A stretch of 16,881 nt of DNA from Spirochaetota bacterium (GTDB taxonomy: Bacteria > Spirochaetota > Spirochaetia > Treponematales > UBA12059), in contig JAKLIU010000012.1 of assembly GCA_022709445.1 (NCBI GenBank), positions 1 to 16,881 of the forward strand, written 5' to 3'. Numbering within the stretch: the stretch's first letter is position 1; every line of letters begins with the position of its first letter. Under the pieces are notes generated by a model, which was not told the origin of the DNA, did not search any database, and worked only from the letters and a program-made list of their open reading frames with translations. This document shows, piece by piece, positions 1 through 6,991 of this stretch. Position numbers and translations under genes: made by a program.

Positions 1-2943
1 CACGTAGCGGTAGCTGCCGTCGGGCACCGGGTTGCCCCGGTCGTCGGCGCCGTTCCACTCGAAGTCGGCGGCCCTGTCCTTCCAGGTCCAGGTGCGCACG
101 ACCTTGCCGGCGGCGTCCAGGATGCGGCCTTCCCAGGAATCGCCCGGGTCGGAATCCTGACGGACAGGCAGGACGTCCTTGCGGCCGTCGCCGTTGGGGC
201 TGAAGAGGGTATCGGGCACGGACAGGCGGATGGCCGGGGCCACGGTGTCCAGGGCCATCTCCACCGAGCGGGCGGTTTCCACGTCCGCGGTGATGTACCG
301 CACCTCGAGGAGGGCCACGTAGCCGCCGTCGGCTGCGCGCGTCCCCGAGTCGGCCTTGCCGTCCCAGCTGATCCTGGCCGGAGGCGCTCCCGCGCCGGAG
401 AACTTGCGTACGACCGCGCCGGCGGAGTCGGCCACGGAGAGGGTCCAGTCCTTGACCCTGGAAGCGGCGGACACCTCGGGGGACAGGACCACGGTCTCGT
501 TCACCGAGTCGCCGTTGGGGCTGAAGGCGCGCTTGTCGGTGGACAGGCGCACGGCCTTCTTCTCGGTGTCCACCAGCACCGCTGCCGTAGCGGCGGAACC
601 GGTGTTGCCCGCGCGGTCCACGGCCGAGAGCCGGTAGCCGTAGGTGCCGTCGGCGACGGTCCTGCCCGCGTCGTCGGAGCCGTCCCAGCGCACCTGAGCG
701 TCGGGGCTGCCGATGAAGGCCCAGGTCTTCACCACCGCGCCGGCGGAGTCCAGGATCTGGCCCTGCCAGCGCTCCTCCTCGGAACCGGACTGGGTGACCG
801 TCACGGAAATGCGGGGTTCGCCCAGGGGGTTGAACGCGGTCCGGTCCACCGTGGCCGTCGCCTTGGGCGGGGTCAGGTCGATGATGAACGGGGGAGACCA
901 GGCGACGGGCGCGTGGCCGTTGGAGTAGTTCACGTTGAGCCTGGTGCGGTAGGAGCCCTCGGGCAGGACGGAGCCCGCCGAGCCCCTGCCGTCGAAGGCG
1001 AAGCTGGCGAGCAGGGAGGCGGTGCCGGAGCCGGAGGCCGTCCACAGGTCCTTGCCGGTGCCGTCCACCACGGCCAGGGACCAGGATACCAGTCCCGTGC
1101 GCACGGGCACGTTGGGGGCCAGGGTCAGGATGTCCTTGGACCCGTCGCCGTTGGGGCTGAAGGCGGCCAGGTCGATGGACACGGCCACCGGCGGCTGCAG
1201 GGTGTTGACGATGATGTTCTCCACCTTGGCAAGGCCGGAGTTGCCGGCGCGGTCGGTGGCCGCGATGCGGTAGGCGTACACCCCGTCGGGCACCACGGCC
1301 CCGGCGGCGTCCTTGCCGTCCCAGGACAGGACCGGCGGCTCGGAGGACTTGAACTCCCAGGTCCTGAGCACGGAGCCGGAGGCGTCCAGGAGCTCGGCCT
1401 TCCACAGGTCCTCCGCGCTGCCTTCCTGGGCGATCGCGTAGGAGTCCTTGTTGCCGTCCCCGTCGGGGCTGAAGATGGAAGCGTCGGCGCCGGATGGGCC
1501 GGCGGCGGCCGCCCGGGGGGCGACGGTGTCGATCCGGAGCTGGTAGCGCTCCGACCGTCCCAGGTTGCCGTTGTCGTCCACGGCCTCCAGCTCGAAGGAG
1601 TAGAGCCCGTCGGGAGCCTGGGAGCCGGCGTCGGTCAGGCCGTTCCAGGACAGCTCGGGCGGCACGGGGATGCCGGTCTTCACGTAGGCCAGCCGGGCGA
1701 TGAAGCTCTTGAAGCCCTCGCTCTCCGGCCGGGCGTCCTTGTTCGCTATCAGTCGGACCAGGTTGCCCTCGGCGTCATAAACCTTGAAAGACCAGGAACT
1801 GACGTAGCGCTGGTCGGTGATGGTGACGGGCAGGAGTATGTCGTCCTGGACGCCGTCGCTGTTGGGGCTCATGTACCAGAGTTCCCAGGGGGTCTCGGGA
1901 TAGGCGACCGTGATGGCGGGAGGGGTCCTGTCCACCACGCCCAGGGGCAAGTTGACGCCGCCTCCGATGGCCCATACGTCGCCGTAGAGCTCCTGGGCCG
2001 CCAGCGACGGGCGTATCTCCGAGCGGTCCCAGCCGGAACGGGATATGTAGGAATCGTCCGCCGCGCGGTTGATGGCGAAGGACGCTCCGATGCCGAACGA
2101 GGGCAGGAGGCTCTGGCCGGCGCCTTCGACGGCCTCGCGCAGGTTGATGTCCCAGCCCAGGCGCAGGAAGGCGACCTCGCGGAAGCCCAGTTCCAGGCCG
2201 GTGGCCAGCACCGCGTTCTGGAACGACGGGAACCACAGGTCCAGGTTGGCGTCCAGGCTGAGGCCGGGCTTTTCGGCCTTGACCAGGGTGGCGACCGCGC
2301 CGACGGCCAGGGTGAAGGGGGATTCGAAACCGGTGGCCGGTGCACCGGACAGTCCGGCCCCGCCGGGCGGGTCGTAGGCTATGCCCATGTTGCGGAGCGC
2401 CACGCCCCAGCGCAGGTCCTTGAGGAACCCGAGGTCGCCGGCCAGCCCCTGCGCGCCCAGGTCGAAGCCGAAGCCCCAGCCCAGGCCGCCGTTGCCGCCC
2501 AGGGTCAGGTCGGCGGCGGCGCCGAGCGACAGGTCGTCGTAGACATCCTTCGCGAAGCCGACGCGCCCGGTCACCGCGGTGCCCAGGGGCATGGAGGCGA
2601 AGGGGGAGGACAGGAGCCCCAGGTAGGCCGTCCAGACGCCGTAGGGTTGGGGGACGGCCAGGCCGAGGTTGACGGCGCTGCCGAACCCGGTCTCGGTTCC
2701 CAGGCCCAGGAGGGCGGCGTAGTTCAGGTCCAGGGTGACCCGCTGCAGGGCTCCGGAAGCCGCCGGATTGAGCAGGTCCGCCATGGGCGACTCGCTCGAG
2801 GCGGCCGACAGGGGGCCGGCCAGGAACACCGGGGAAGCGAGGAAGCCGGTCCCGTCGCCGCCCGCGGGCGGATCCCAGGCTGTCGCGGCGGAAACCGCGG
2901 CCATCATCAGCGTCAGCGCCGTCAGGTACCTGCGTACGGACAT
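1..2943 (-). CDS. Outer-membrane barrel protein with FlgD-Ig-like repeats (3' end beyond window)
   Basis: The frame is open for 981 codons from the ATG at 2941-2943 to the left edge, so the C-terminus is missing. An AAGGAG ribosome binding site (minus strand, 2949-2954) lies 5 nt upstream. Residues 1-22 (MSVRRYLTALTLMMAAVSAA) form a signal peptide. Residues about 30-345 are rich in alternating aromatic/Gly/Leu strands, with a 'WGVALRNMGIAYDPPG' segment, like outer-membrane barrels of the PorV/UPF0164 type. After residue 358 come about 105-residue modules, each opening with a variant of F-S-P-N-G-D-G-x-K-D (residues 358, 491, 595, 704, 807, 914) and continuing 'W-DG-D--G--VPDGTY-YR--A-DRAGN', the signature of FlgD-Ig-like domains. 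The copy at 704 has lost the acidic residues (FNPLGEPRIS). The Asp-rich turns could bind calcium (inference). I infer a surface-anchored adhesin or scaffold; the substrate is unknown. It may be co-transcribed with the gene upstream, 110 nt away. Confidence 0.85.
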   Translation of the reverse strand, partial: MSVRRYLTALTLMMAAVSAATAWDPPAGGDGTGFLASPVFLAGPLSAASSESPMADLLNPAASGALQRVTLDLNYAALLGLGTETGFGSAVNLGLAVPQPYGVWTAYLGLLSSPFASMPLGTAVTGRVGFAKDVYDDLSLGAAADLTLGGNGGLGWGFGFDLGAQGLAGDLGFLKDLRWGVALRNMGIAYDPPGGAGLSGAPATGFESPFTLAVGAVATLVKAEKPGLSLDANLDLWFPSFQNAVLATGLELGFREVAFLRLGWDINLREAVEGAGQSLLPSFGIGASFAINRAADDSYISRSGWDRSEIRPSLAAQELYGDVWAIGGGVNLPLGVVDRTPPAITVAYPETPWELWYMSPNSDGVQDDILLPVTITDQRYVSSWSFKVYDAEGNLVRLIANKDARPESEGFKSFIARLAYVKTGIPVPPELSWNGLTDAGSQAPDGLYSFELEAVDDNGNLGRSERYQLRIDTVAPRAAAAGPSGADASIFSPDGDGNKDSYAIAQEGSAEDLWKAELLDASGSVLRTWEFKSSEPPVLSWDGKDAAGAVVPDGVYAYRIAATDRAGNSGLAKVENIIVNTLQPPVAVSIDLAAFSPNGDGSKDILTLAPNVPVRTGLVSWSLAVVDGTGKDLWTASGSGTASLLASFAFDGRGSAGSVLPEGSYRTRLNVNYSNGHAPVAWSPPFIIDLTPPKATATVDRTAFNPLGEPRISVTVTQSGSEEERWQGQILDSAGAVVKTWAFIGSPDAQVRWDGSDDAGRTVADGTYGYRLSAVDRAGNTGSAATAAVLVDTEKKAVRLSTDKRAFSPNGDSVNETVVLSPEVSAASRVKDWTLSVADSAGAVVRKFSGAGAPPARISWDGKADSGTRAADGGYVALLEVRYITADVETARSVEMALDTVAPAIRLSVPDTLFSPNGDGRKDVLPVRQDSDPGDSWEGRILDAAGKVVRTWTWKDRAADFEWNGADDRGNPVPDGSYRYV

Positions 2944-2994
2944 ATGCACTCCTTGCCATCCCCGGGGGAATGGCTGCAATTAAATGTAACGAGC

Positions 2995-3027
2995 GGCGCC
3001 GGGGACGGCGCCTCGACCTACAGTATA
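2995..3027 (-). promoter_or_regulatory. Possible -10 box and leader hairpin before the barrel/FlgD-Ig gene
   Basis: On the minus strand TATACT (plus 3022-3027) is a good -10 match, but no convincing -35 lies 16-18 nt upstream. Just downstream is a perfect 6-bp stem, GGCGCC, with a 6-nt loop (2995-3012), which would fall at the start of the leader. No T-run follows it, so it is not a classical terminator. It may be a leader structure or a processing site between the two minus-strand genes. Confidence 0.3.
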
Positions 3028-3053
3028 CCCAGAACCGACGAAGGAATCGCGGG

Positions 3054-4079
3054 TTACTGGTACATGACCACCACGGGCACCGGATCCAGGGTCATCACGT
3101 CCTCCGGGCGCATCAGGGGGGAATCCCAGCCCGCCCCCGGCACCTTGGACTCGAAGAAGAGCTTGAAGCCCTTGACCGGCATGTTGGTCGCCTCGGCGTT
3201 GTACCGGTAGGCCACGCGCTTGAGCGCCGGGGCGCCGAAGCCGTCCGCCGTGTGCACCGGCACCACCCGCGGATAGTCCGACCGGACCGTCTCCCGCTCC
3301 AGGATCATCCTGGGCTTGAATTGGTGGACCACCAGCATCCTGGGTCCGGGCAGGCCGTTGAGCCGCAGGTGGTCGTCGATGCGGGCCTGGGCGCGGTTGA
3401 ACTCTTCCCCCGTTATGGAACCTATCTCCTTCATGGGCTTGAGGGTGCGCCATTCCGGATCCAGGGCCAGGTGCACGTTGGGGAAGCGGAGCCAGGGGAG
3501 CAGCGTCTCCACGGCCTGGTCCACCGTGTAGCGGCCTATCTGGTGGTCCAGGAAGACCAGCCAGCCGCGCTCCGCCGCGAAGGAGATGTACTCCTCGATC
3601 ACGGAAGCCTTGGTGTAGCCAATCTCCCCCTCGGGCCAGCAGGTCCCGAAGATGATGTAGAAAGCCGGCACCACGCCCCTCTCTCCGTTGGCGGCGTCGT
3701 ACAGCCGGGCGTACCCGTCCAGGAGCGTGGCCAGCTTGTCCTTGGGATACTCGCCCAGGATGCCCATGGTGGGTGCTCCGGGCTTGCCGTAGAACGCCAG
3801 CACCTGGTCGGGCAGGCCGGCGACGGGAAGCTCCGCCTTGGCGGTCTCCGGTTCCTGCCCGGCCACGGGGGAACCGGTTTCGCGATACGGCCCGAAGGAC
3901 GGCGGGAGCCCGTCGTCATCGCCGCGCGGCGGATTGTAGCGCAGGGGTTCGCCCAGCGCCGGGATCTCCGCGGCGGTCGGGGGAACGGAGAAGCCTGAGG
4001 AGGCCGAGAGGCTGGCCGCCACCAGGAGGAGGCAGGCCGCGGACGGAAACACGGACCTGATCGGGCGCAATGCGGGCAT
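3054..4079 (-). CDS. Secreted protein of unknown function, TIM-barrel/glycosidase-like motifs
   Basis: This encodes 341 aa from the ATG at 4077-4079, preceded by GAAGGA at 6-7 nt; the frame is open further upstream, but this start has the RBS and signal peptide. Residues 1-28 (basic n-region, SVFPSAACLLLVAASLSASS) look like a signal peptide, so the product is probably periplasmic or at the envelope. The Cys at 15 sits too early in the hydrophobic stretch for a clear lipobox. The body has alternating strand/helix pattern with short polar motifs at strand ends: TMGILGEYP (104-112), FLDHQIGRY (176-184), LALDPEW (204-210) and GFKLFFE (304-310). Asp178, Asp207 and Glu209 are candidate catalytic acids of a TIM-barrel hydrolase. 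I recall similar ALDPEW-containing proteins of unknown function in other bacteria, but no reaction can be assigned. It is divergent from the NlpC-like gene. Confidence 0.8.
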   Translation of the reverse strand: MPALRPIRSVFPSAACLLLVAASLSASSGFSVPPTAAEIPALGEPLRYNPPRGDDDGLPPSFGPYRETGSPVAGQEPETAKAELPVAGLPDQVLAFYGKPGAPTMGILGEYPKDKLATLLDGYARLYDAANGERGVVPAFYIIFGTCWPEGEIGYTKASVIEEYISFAAERGWLVFLDHQIGRYTVDQAVETLLPWLRFPNVHLALDPEWRTLKPMKEIGSITGEEFNRAQARIDDHLRLNGLPGPRMLVVHQFKPRMILERETVRSDYPRVVPVHTADGFGAPALKRVAYRYNAEATNMPVKGFKLFFESKVPGAGWDSPLMRPEDVMTLDPVPVVVMYQ

Positions 4080-4112
4080 GGGGTATCCTTCGGGGCGATG
4101 ATTTCCCTTCCA

Positions 4113-4139
4113 GTATCGGCCCGCTGGCCGCCGGGCTTG
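4113..4139 (-). promoter_or_regulatory. Weak sigma-28-like promoter candidate for the TIM-like gene
   Basis: On the minus strand GCCGATAC (plus 4113-4120) differs from the sigma-28 -10 consensus GCCGATAA at one base. CAAG lies exactly 15 nt upstream (plus 4136-4139), where consensus is TAAA. The spacing is right but the -35 is poor. Start would fall about 25-30 nt before the ATG at 4079. Confidence 0.25.
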
Positions 4140-4197
4140 AACCGCCGCGGGCGCATCCGGCATCCGGGCGGCGGGGCTGGAGGCCGGACGCCGATCG

Positions 4198-4205
4198 GCC
4201 GATAA
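4198..4205 (+). promoter_or_regulatory. GCCGATAA motif just before the NlpC-like gene
   Basis: This is a perfect copy of the sigma-28 -10 consensus, embedded in the palindrome ATCGGCCGAT (4194-4203). The -35 position at the correct spacing (4179-4182) is GGAG, not TAAA. If used, transcription would begin at about the ATG at 4213, giving a leaderless message. That would fit the absence of a Shine-Dalgarno sequence there, but chance occurrence is quite possible. Confidence 0.2.
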
Positions 4206-4212
4206 GTCCGGT

Positions 4213-5613
4213 ATGGTTCCATCGATGAAACGAGCGAGGGCCCTCGCCGTGGCGGCCTGTGCCCTGGCGGCCTGCCTGGCCGCCGCCGCGCCCGCCTCCG
4301 CCCAGGCCGCGTGGCCCCCCCTGCCCGGAGACTCCCCCCTGGAAAAGTCCCCGGAAGCCAACGACATACGAGTCCGCACCTGGGACGAGCTCCTGGGCGC
4401 GCCCCGGACCGCCGCCCAGGCCTTCGAGCGACGGACGGAAAGCAACGCCTGGGGCCGCTGGAGCGTCTACGTGGACAGGTCGGGGACCGGCTCGGGCGAC
4501 GCGTTCTACACGGTCTTCTCGCCCGAGCGGGGCGGAGCCTGGCCCCAGTACGCCCAGGGCTCCTGGATAGTCAAGCGCTCCCGGGCGGACGGCTCGTTCA
4601 TGCAGGCCAAGGTCTTCCTGCGCAGCGACCCGCAGACCTTCGCCCGGATCTACCCGTTCGGCGACCGCTCCCTACTCGACGTGGTGGCCTACGGCGGCGT
4701 CCTCTACCGGGAGGTCATCATCCCCCTGTCCTTCGAGGCCGTGCTCCGCTCACCCTTTTCGCGCGTGCGCCAGCTCACCGCGGACGTCGTGGACTGGTCG
4801 CCGTTCTCGCCGGAACCCGCCCTCTACGGCGGCCTGCGCGCCCTGGCGGACTCCATCCGGCCCCTGCTCCCCGGCCTGCGCTACGCCGACGACGGGGCCA
4901 TCGACCATGACGGCAGGGCTGTACGCATCGCGGACCTGGGCGCCCAGGGCCCGGAGCCCGGGCTCAACTGCTCGGGCTTCGCAAAATGGCTGGTGGACGG
5001 CACCCTGGCCCCGCTGACCGGCTCCTACCTGCGCGTGGACGCGCTCAGGGAACGCATGATCGACTGGCGCGGCTCGTCGTTCACCGTCAAGTTCGAGGAG
5101 AAGTACGACCCGTTCTTCGGGCTCGACTGGGCCAGGGCCCTGGCGACGGCGGCCTGGTCGGCCCTCTACCCCTCGCGACGCGAGGAGTCGCCCCTGGCCT
5201 GGGACGTCAGCGAGCCGCCCTTCGCCCTCATCGTGAGGGACGCCGACCCGGTCAACGGCGGCGGGGCGTACCGGCCCTACTCGGCCAACTTCGACGACGC
5301 CGGCTTCGAGCTGCCCGGCCTCAAGGCGGTCCTGTTCAGCCTGGCGTCCAGGGAGCCGGGCAGGTACTACCTGGCGCAGTTCAGCGCGCGAAAGCCCGTG
5401 GAACCCCACCTGCGCACCTGGTTCCACCTGGCCGCCCTCTTCCCCTACTTCGACACGGACGGGGTCTTCAGGGTGGCGGTCTTCGAGAGCGCGGAGGAGA
5501 CCTCCCTGGACAGGATCATGGGCGACCCCGACTACGAGTTCGTGAAGCTGGTCCGCATGCCGGTCTCCGGCCGGTTCTCGCCCCAGGCCCTGGAAGCGTC
5601 CGCGGCCCCGTGA
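4213..5613 (+). CDS. Exported NlpC/P60-like putative cysteine hydrolase
   Basis: The protein is 466 aa from ATG 4213, or 462 aa from ATG 4225; neither start has a clear ribosome binding site. The second gives a textbook signal peptide (MKRARALAVAACALAACLAA, then APASAQA), so cleavage near AQA is expected. The key motif is P-G-L-N-C-S-G-F-A-K-W (Cys253), matching the D/N-C-S-G-F/L nucleophile motif of NlpC/P60 peptidoglycan hydrolases. Candidate catalytic His residues follow in 'EPHLRTWFHLAALFPYFD' (His399, His405). The Cys-to-His distance is about twice that usual in the family, implying a large insertion or a different papain-like subfamily. A periplasmic or cell-wall role is inferred, not shown. 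Its stop overlaps the next gene's start by 4 nt, implying translational coupling. Confidence 0.75.
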   Translation: MVPSMKRARALAVAACALAACLAAAAPASAQAAWPPLPGDSPLEKSPEANDIRVRTWDELLGAPRTAAQAFERRTESNAWGRWSVYVDRSGTGSGDAFYTVFSPERGGAWPQYAQGSWIVKRSRADGSFMQAKVFLRSDPQTFARIYPFGDRSLLDVVAYGGVLYREVIIPLSFEAVLRSPFSRVRQLTADVVDWSPFSPEPALYGGLRALADSIRPLLPGLRYADDGAIDHDGRAVRIADLGAQGPEPGLNCSGFAKWLVDGTLAPLTGSYLRVDALRERMIDWRGSSFTVKFEEKYDPFFGLDWARALATAAWSALYPSRREESPLAWDVSEPPFALIVRDADPVNGGGAYRPYSANFDDAGFELPGLKAVLFSLASREPGRYYLAQFSARKPVEPHLRTWFHLAALFPYFDTDGVFRVAVFESAEETSLDRIMGDPDYEFVKLVRMPVSGRFSPQALEASAAP

Positions 5614-6401
5614 GGATCACCTTCCTGGGCACCGGCACCAGCCACGGGATACCCGTGCTGGGCTGCTCCTGCAGCGTCTGCTCGTCCCCGGATCCCCGCG
5701 ACACGCGCTGGCGCAGCTCAGCCCTGGTGGAGGGCGATCAGGGCGAGGTCCTGCTCCTGGACGCCGGCCCCGAGTTCAGGCTGCAGGCGCTCCGGGCCTG
5801 CATCACCCGGCTGGACGCGGTCTTCATCACCCACGCTCACGCCGACCACGTCCACGGCCTGGACGACATCCGGCCCCTGTCCAGGAAAAGCGCGCTCCCC
5901 GTCCACGCCGGCCGCGCGGACTGCGAGGAACTCCGCGCCCGTTTTTCCTACGCCTTCGGCGGTGGACAGGAAGGCGGGGGCAAGCCGCGCATCGGCCTCT
6001 CGGAGCTGGGGACTCTCCCCGTCCGGGTCGGCGGCCTCAGGGTCCAGCCGGTGCCGCTCCTGCACGGGGAGCGCCCGGTCCTGGGCTACCGCATCGGCGG
6101 CCTGGCCTACCTGACCGACTGCTCGGCGGTCCCGCCCGCCTCCATGGAACTCCTGGCCGGCCTGGACCTGCTGGTGGTCGACGCGCTCAGGGAACGGCCC
6201 CACCCCACGCACCTGAGCGTCGGCCAGGCCCTGGAACTGGCTGCGCGCCTGTCCCCCGGCCGCCTCCTCCTCACCCACCTCTGCCACGACCTGTCCCACG
6301 CCGGGCTGGAACTGCGCTGCGCGTCGGCCGGCCTGCCCTTCCCCGCCGGCCCTGCCCACGACGGGCTCCGCGTCGAGCTCCCCGGCCGCCCGGCCGCCTG
6401 A
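5610..6401 (+). CDS. MBL-fold metallo-hydrolase (PhnP-like)
   Basis: The protein is 263 aa from a GTG that shares GTGA with the preceding stop. The start is set by the family N-terminus RITFLGTGTSHGIPVLGC, which is conserved in PhnP-type MBL phosphodiesterases. Metal-site motifs are present: H75-A-H-A-D-H80 (HxHxDH), LLLDAGPEFR around residue 50, the aspartate-containing YLTDCSA, and a late THLCHDLSH. The loop G-C-S-C-S-V-C-S (18-25) carries three cysteines, as in the PhnP group where a Cys/His cluster binds an extra zinc. No signal peptide is visible, so it is presumably cytosolic. The expected chemistry is phosphodiester or cyclic-phosphate hydrolysis with two metal ions. No phosphonate (phn) genes are nearby, so the PhnP substrate should not be assumed. 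Confidence 0.88.
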   Translation: MRITFLGTGTSHGIPVLGCSCSVCSSPDPRDTRWRSSALVEGDQGEVLLLDAGPEFRLQALRACITRLDAVFITHAHADHVHGLDDIRPLSRKSALPVHAGRADCEELRARFSYAFGGGQEGGGKPRIGLSELGTLPVRVGGLRVQPVPLLHGERPVLGYRIGGLAYLTDCSAVPPASMELLAGLDLLVVDALRERPHPTHLSVGQALELAARLSPGRLLLTHLCHDLSHAGLELRCASAGLPFPAGPAHDGLRVELPGRPAA

Positions 6402-6447
6402 ACCGCCCCGCCACTCCGTTCCCCGCCGCCCGGTCGGAAAGCCGCGC

Positions 6448-6475
6448 TTGCCAATCCCCCGATATGGGTTATGCT
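6448..6475 (+). promoter_or_regulatory. Sigma-70-like promoter for the small Cys/His-rich gene
   Basis: TTGCCA (6448-6453, 5/6 match) and TATGCT (6470-6475, 4/6) are separated by 16 nt. Transcription would start near 6482, about 60 nt before the ATG at 6544. This is the only AT-leaning stretch in the 142-nt gap after the MBL gene. Confidence 0.5.
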
Positions 6476-6543
6476 GGAGACGGCGCTCCGGATGATGGCG
6501 GCGCCTCGAACAGATGCGAGCCAGGGTGCCGGAGGGACCGTCC

Positions 6544-6906
6544 ATGACCGACCAGGAAATAGTCCAGTTCGCGAAGAAGCTCGTGGATGCCGGCGTGCAG
6601 CTGAACGCCGTCTACGAACCCATCGGCTGCCAGTTCGGCCTGCGACCGTCGGACCTGGTCCCGTGGCTGAAGGACAGGGACGGCTTCTTCGCCTCGGAAT
6701 GCGGACTGGACAAGCCGGAATACGTCGCCTGGAAGGACTTCATGGCGCACGGCCGGCCCTGCGGCGCGCAGACGCGGAGCGGACCCTGCCGGAGGCCGGT
6801 GAAGGGCAGCGCCGGCCTGTCGCCCCAGGAGTTCGCCCGCCGCCACGCGGAGGGCACGCTCCTGTGCTCCCGCCACCTCAAGCCCCTGGAGCGGCCCGGC
6901 GCCTGA
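6544..6906 (+). CDS. Small cytosolic protein with C-terminal Cys/His zinc-binding-like motif
   Basis: The protein is 120 aa; ATG 6544 is chosen over an upstream in-frame ATG at 6514 because GGAGG at 6531-6535 lies 8 nt before it. The N-terminal half (residues 1-60, MTDQEIVQFAKKLVDAGVQL) is predicted helical with a GCQFGLRPSDLVPWLKD segment that could be a small DNA-binding helical domain. The C-terminal part reads P-C-G-A-Q-T-R-S-G-P-C-R-R followed about 25 residues later by L-C-S-R-H. This C-G-A-x-T-R-x-G...C...C-x-x-H pattern resembles the small zinc knuckle written C-G-A-K-T-R-x-G-x-P-C...C-x-x-H in other bacterial and phage proteins. I do not recognise the full-length protein. It has its own promoter and is followed by a strong terminator, so it is probably a single-gene unit. 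Confidence 0.75.
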   Translation: MTDQEIVQFAKKLVDAGVQLNAVYEPIGCQFGLRPSDLVPWLKDRDGFFASECGLDKPEYVAWKDFMAHGRPCGAQTRSGPCRRPVKGSAGLSPQEFARRHAEGTLLCSRHLKPLERPGA

Positions 6907-6938
6907 AGGCCCGTCCCCCCGAGCGGCCTGCGACGATG

Positions 6939-6971
6939 AAAAAGCCGCCCCGGACGGGGCGGCTTTTTTTT
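6939..6971. terminator. Bidirectional rho-independent terminator
   Basis: A perfect 8-bp GC stem, GCCGCCCC (6944-6951) with GGGGCGGC (6956-6963) and loop GGAC, is followed by eight T (6964-6971). On the other side there are five A (6939-6943), giving a T-run on the minus strand. It lies between the converging small zinc-motif gene and the TPR gene and can serve both. Confidence 0.92.
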
Positions 6972-6991
6972 CGCCGGCGGATTAGGCGGGA

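Noticed and set aside
913..3210. 765-aa plus-strand reading frame
   Set aside because: It lies antisense to the barrel/FlgD-Ig gene and reads as low-complexity Gly/Val/Gln/Arg sequence, a shadow produced by GC-rich codons. The minus-strand frame has a ribosome binding site, signal peptide and repeated domains.
4080..4445. Longer N-terminus for the TIM-like gene (start near 4445)
   Set aside because: It would run through the spacer and into the divergent NlpC-like gene and bury the signal peptide. The ATG at 4079 has the ribosome binding site and signal sequence.
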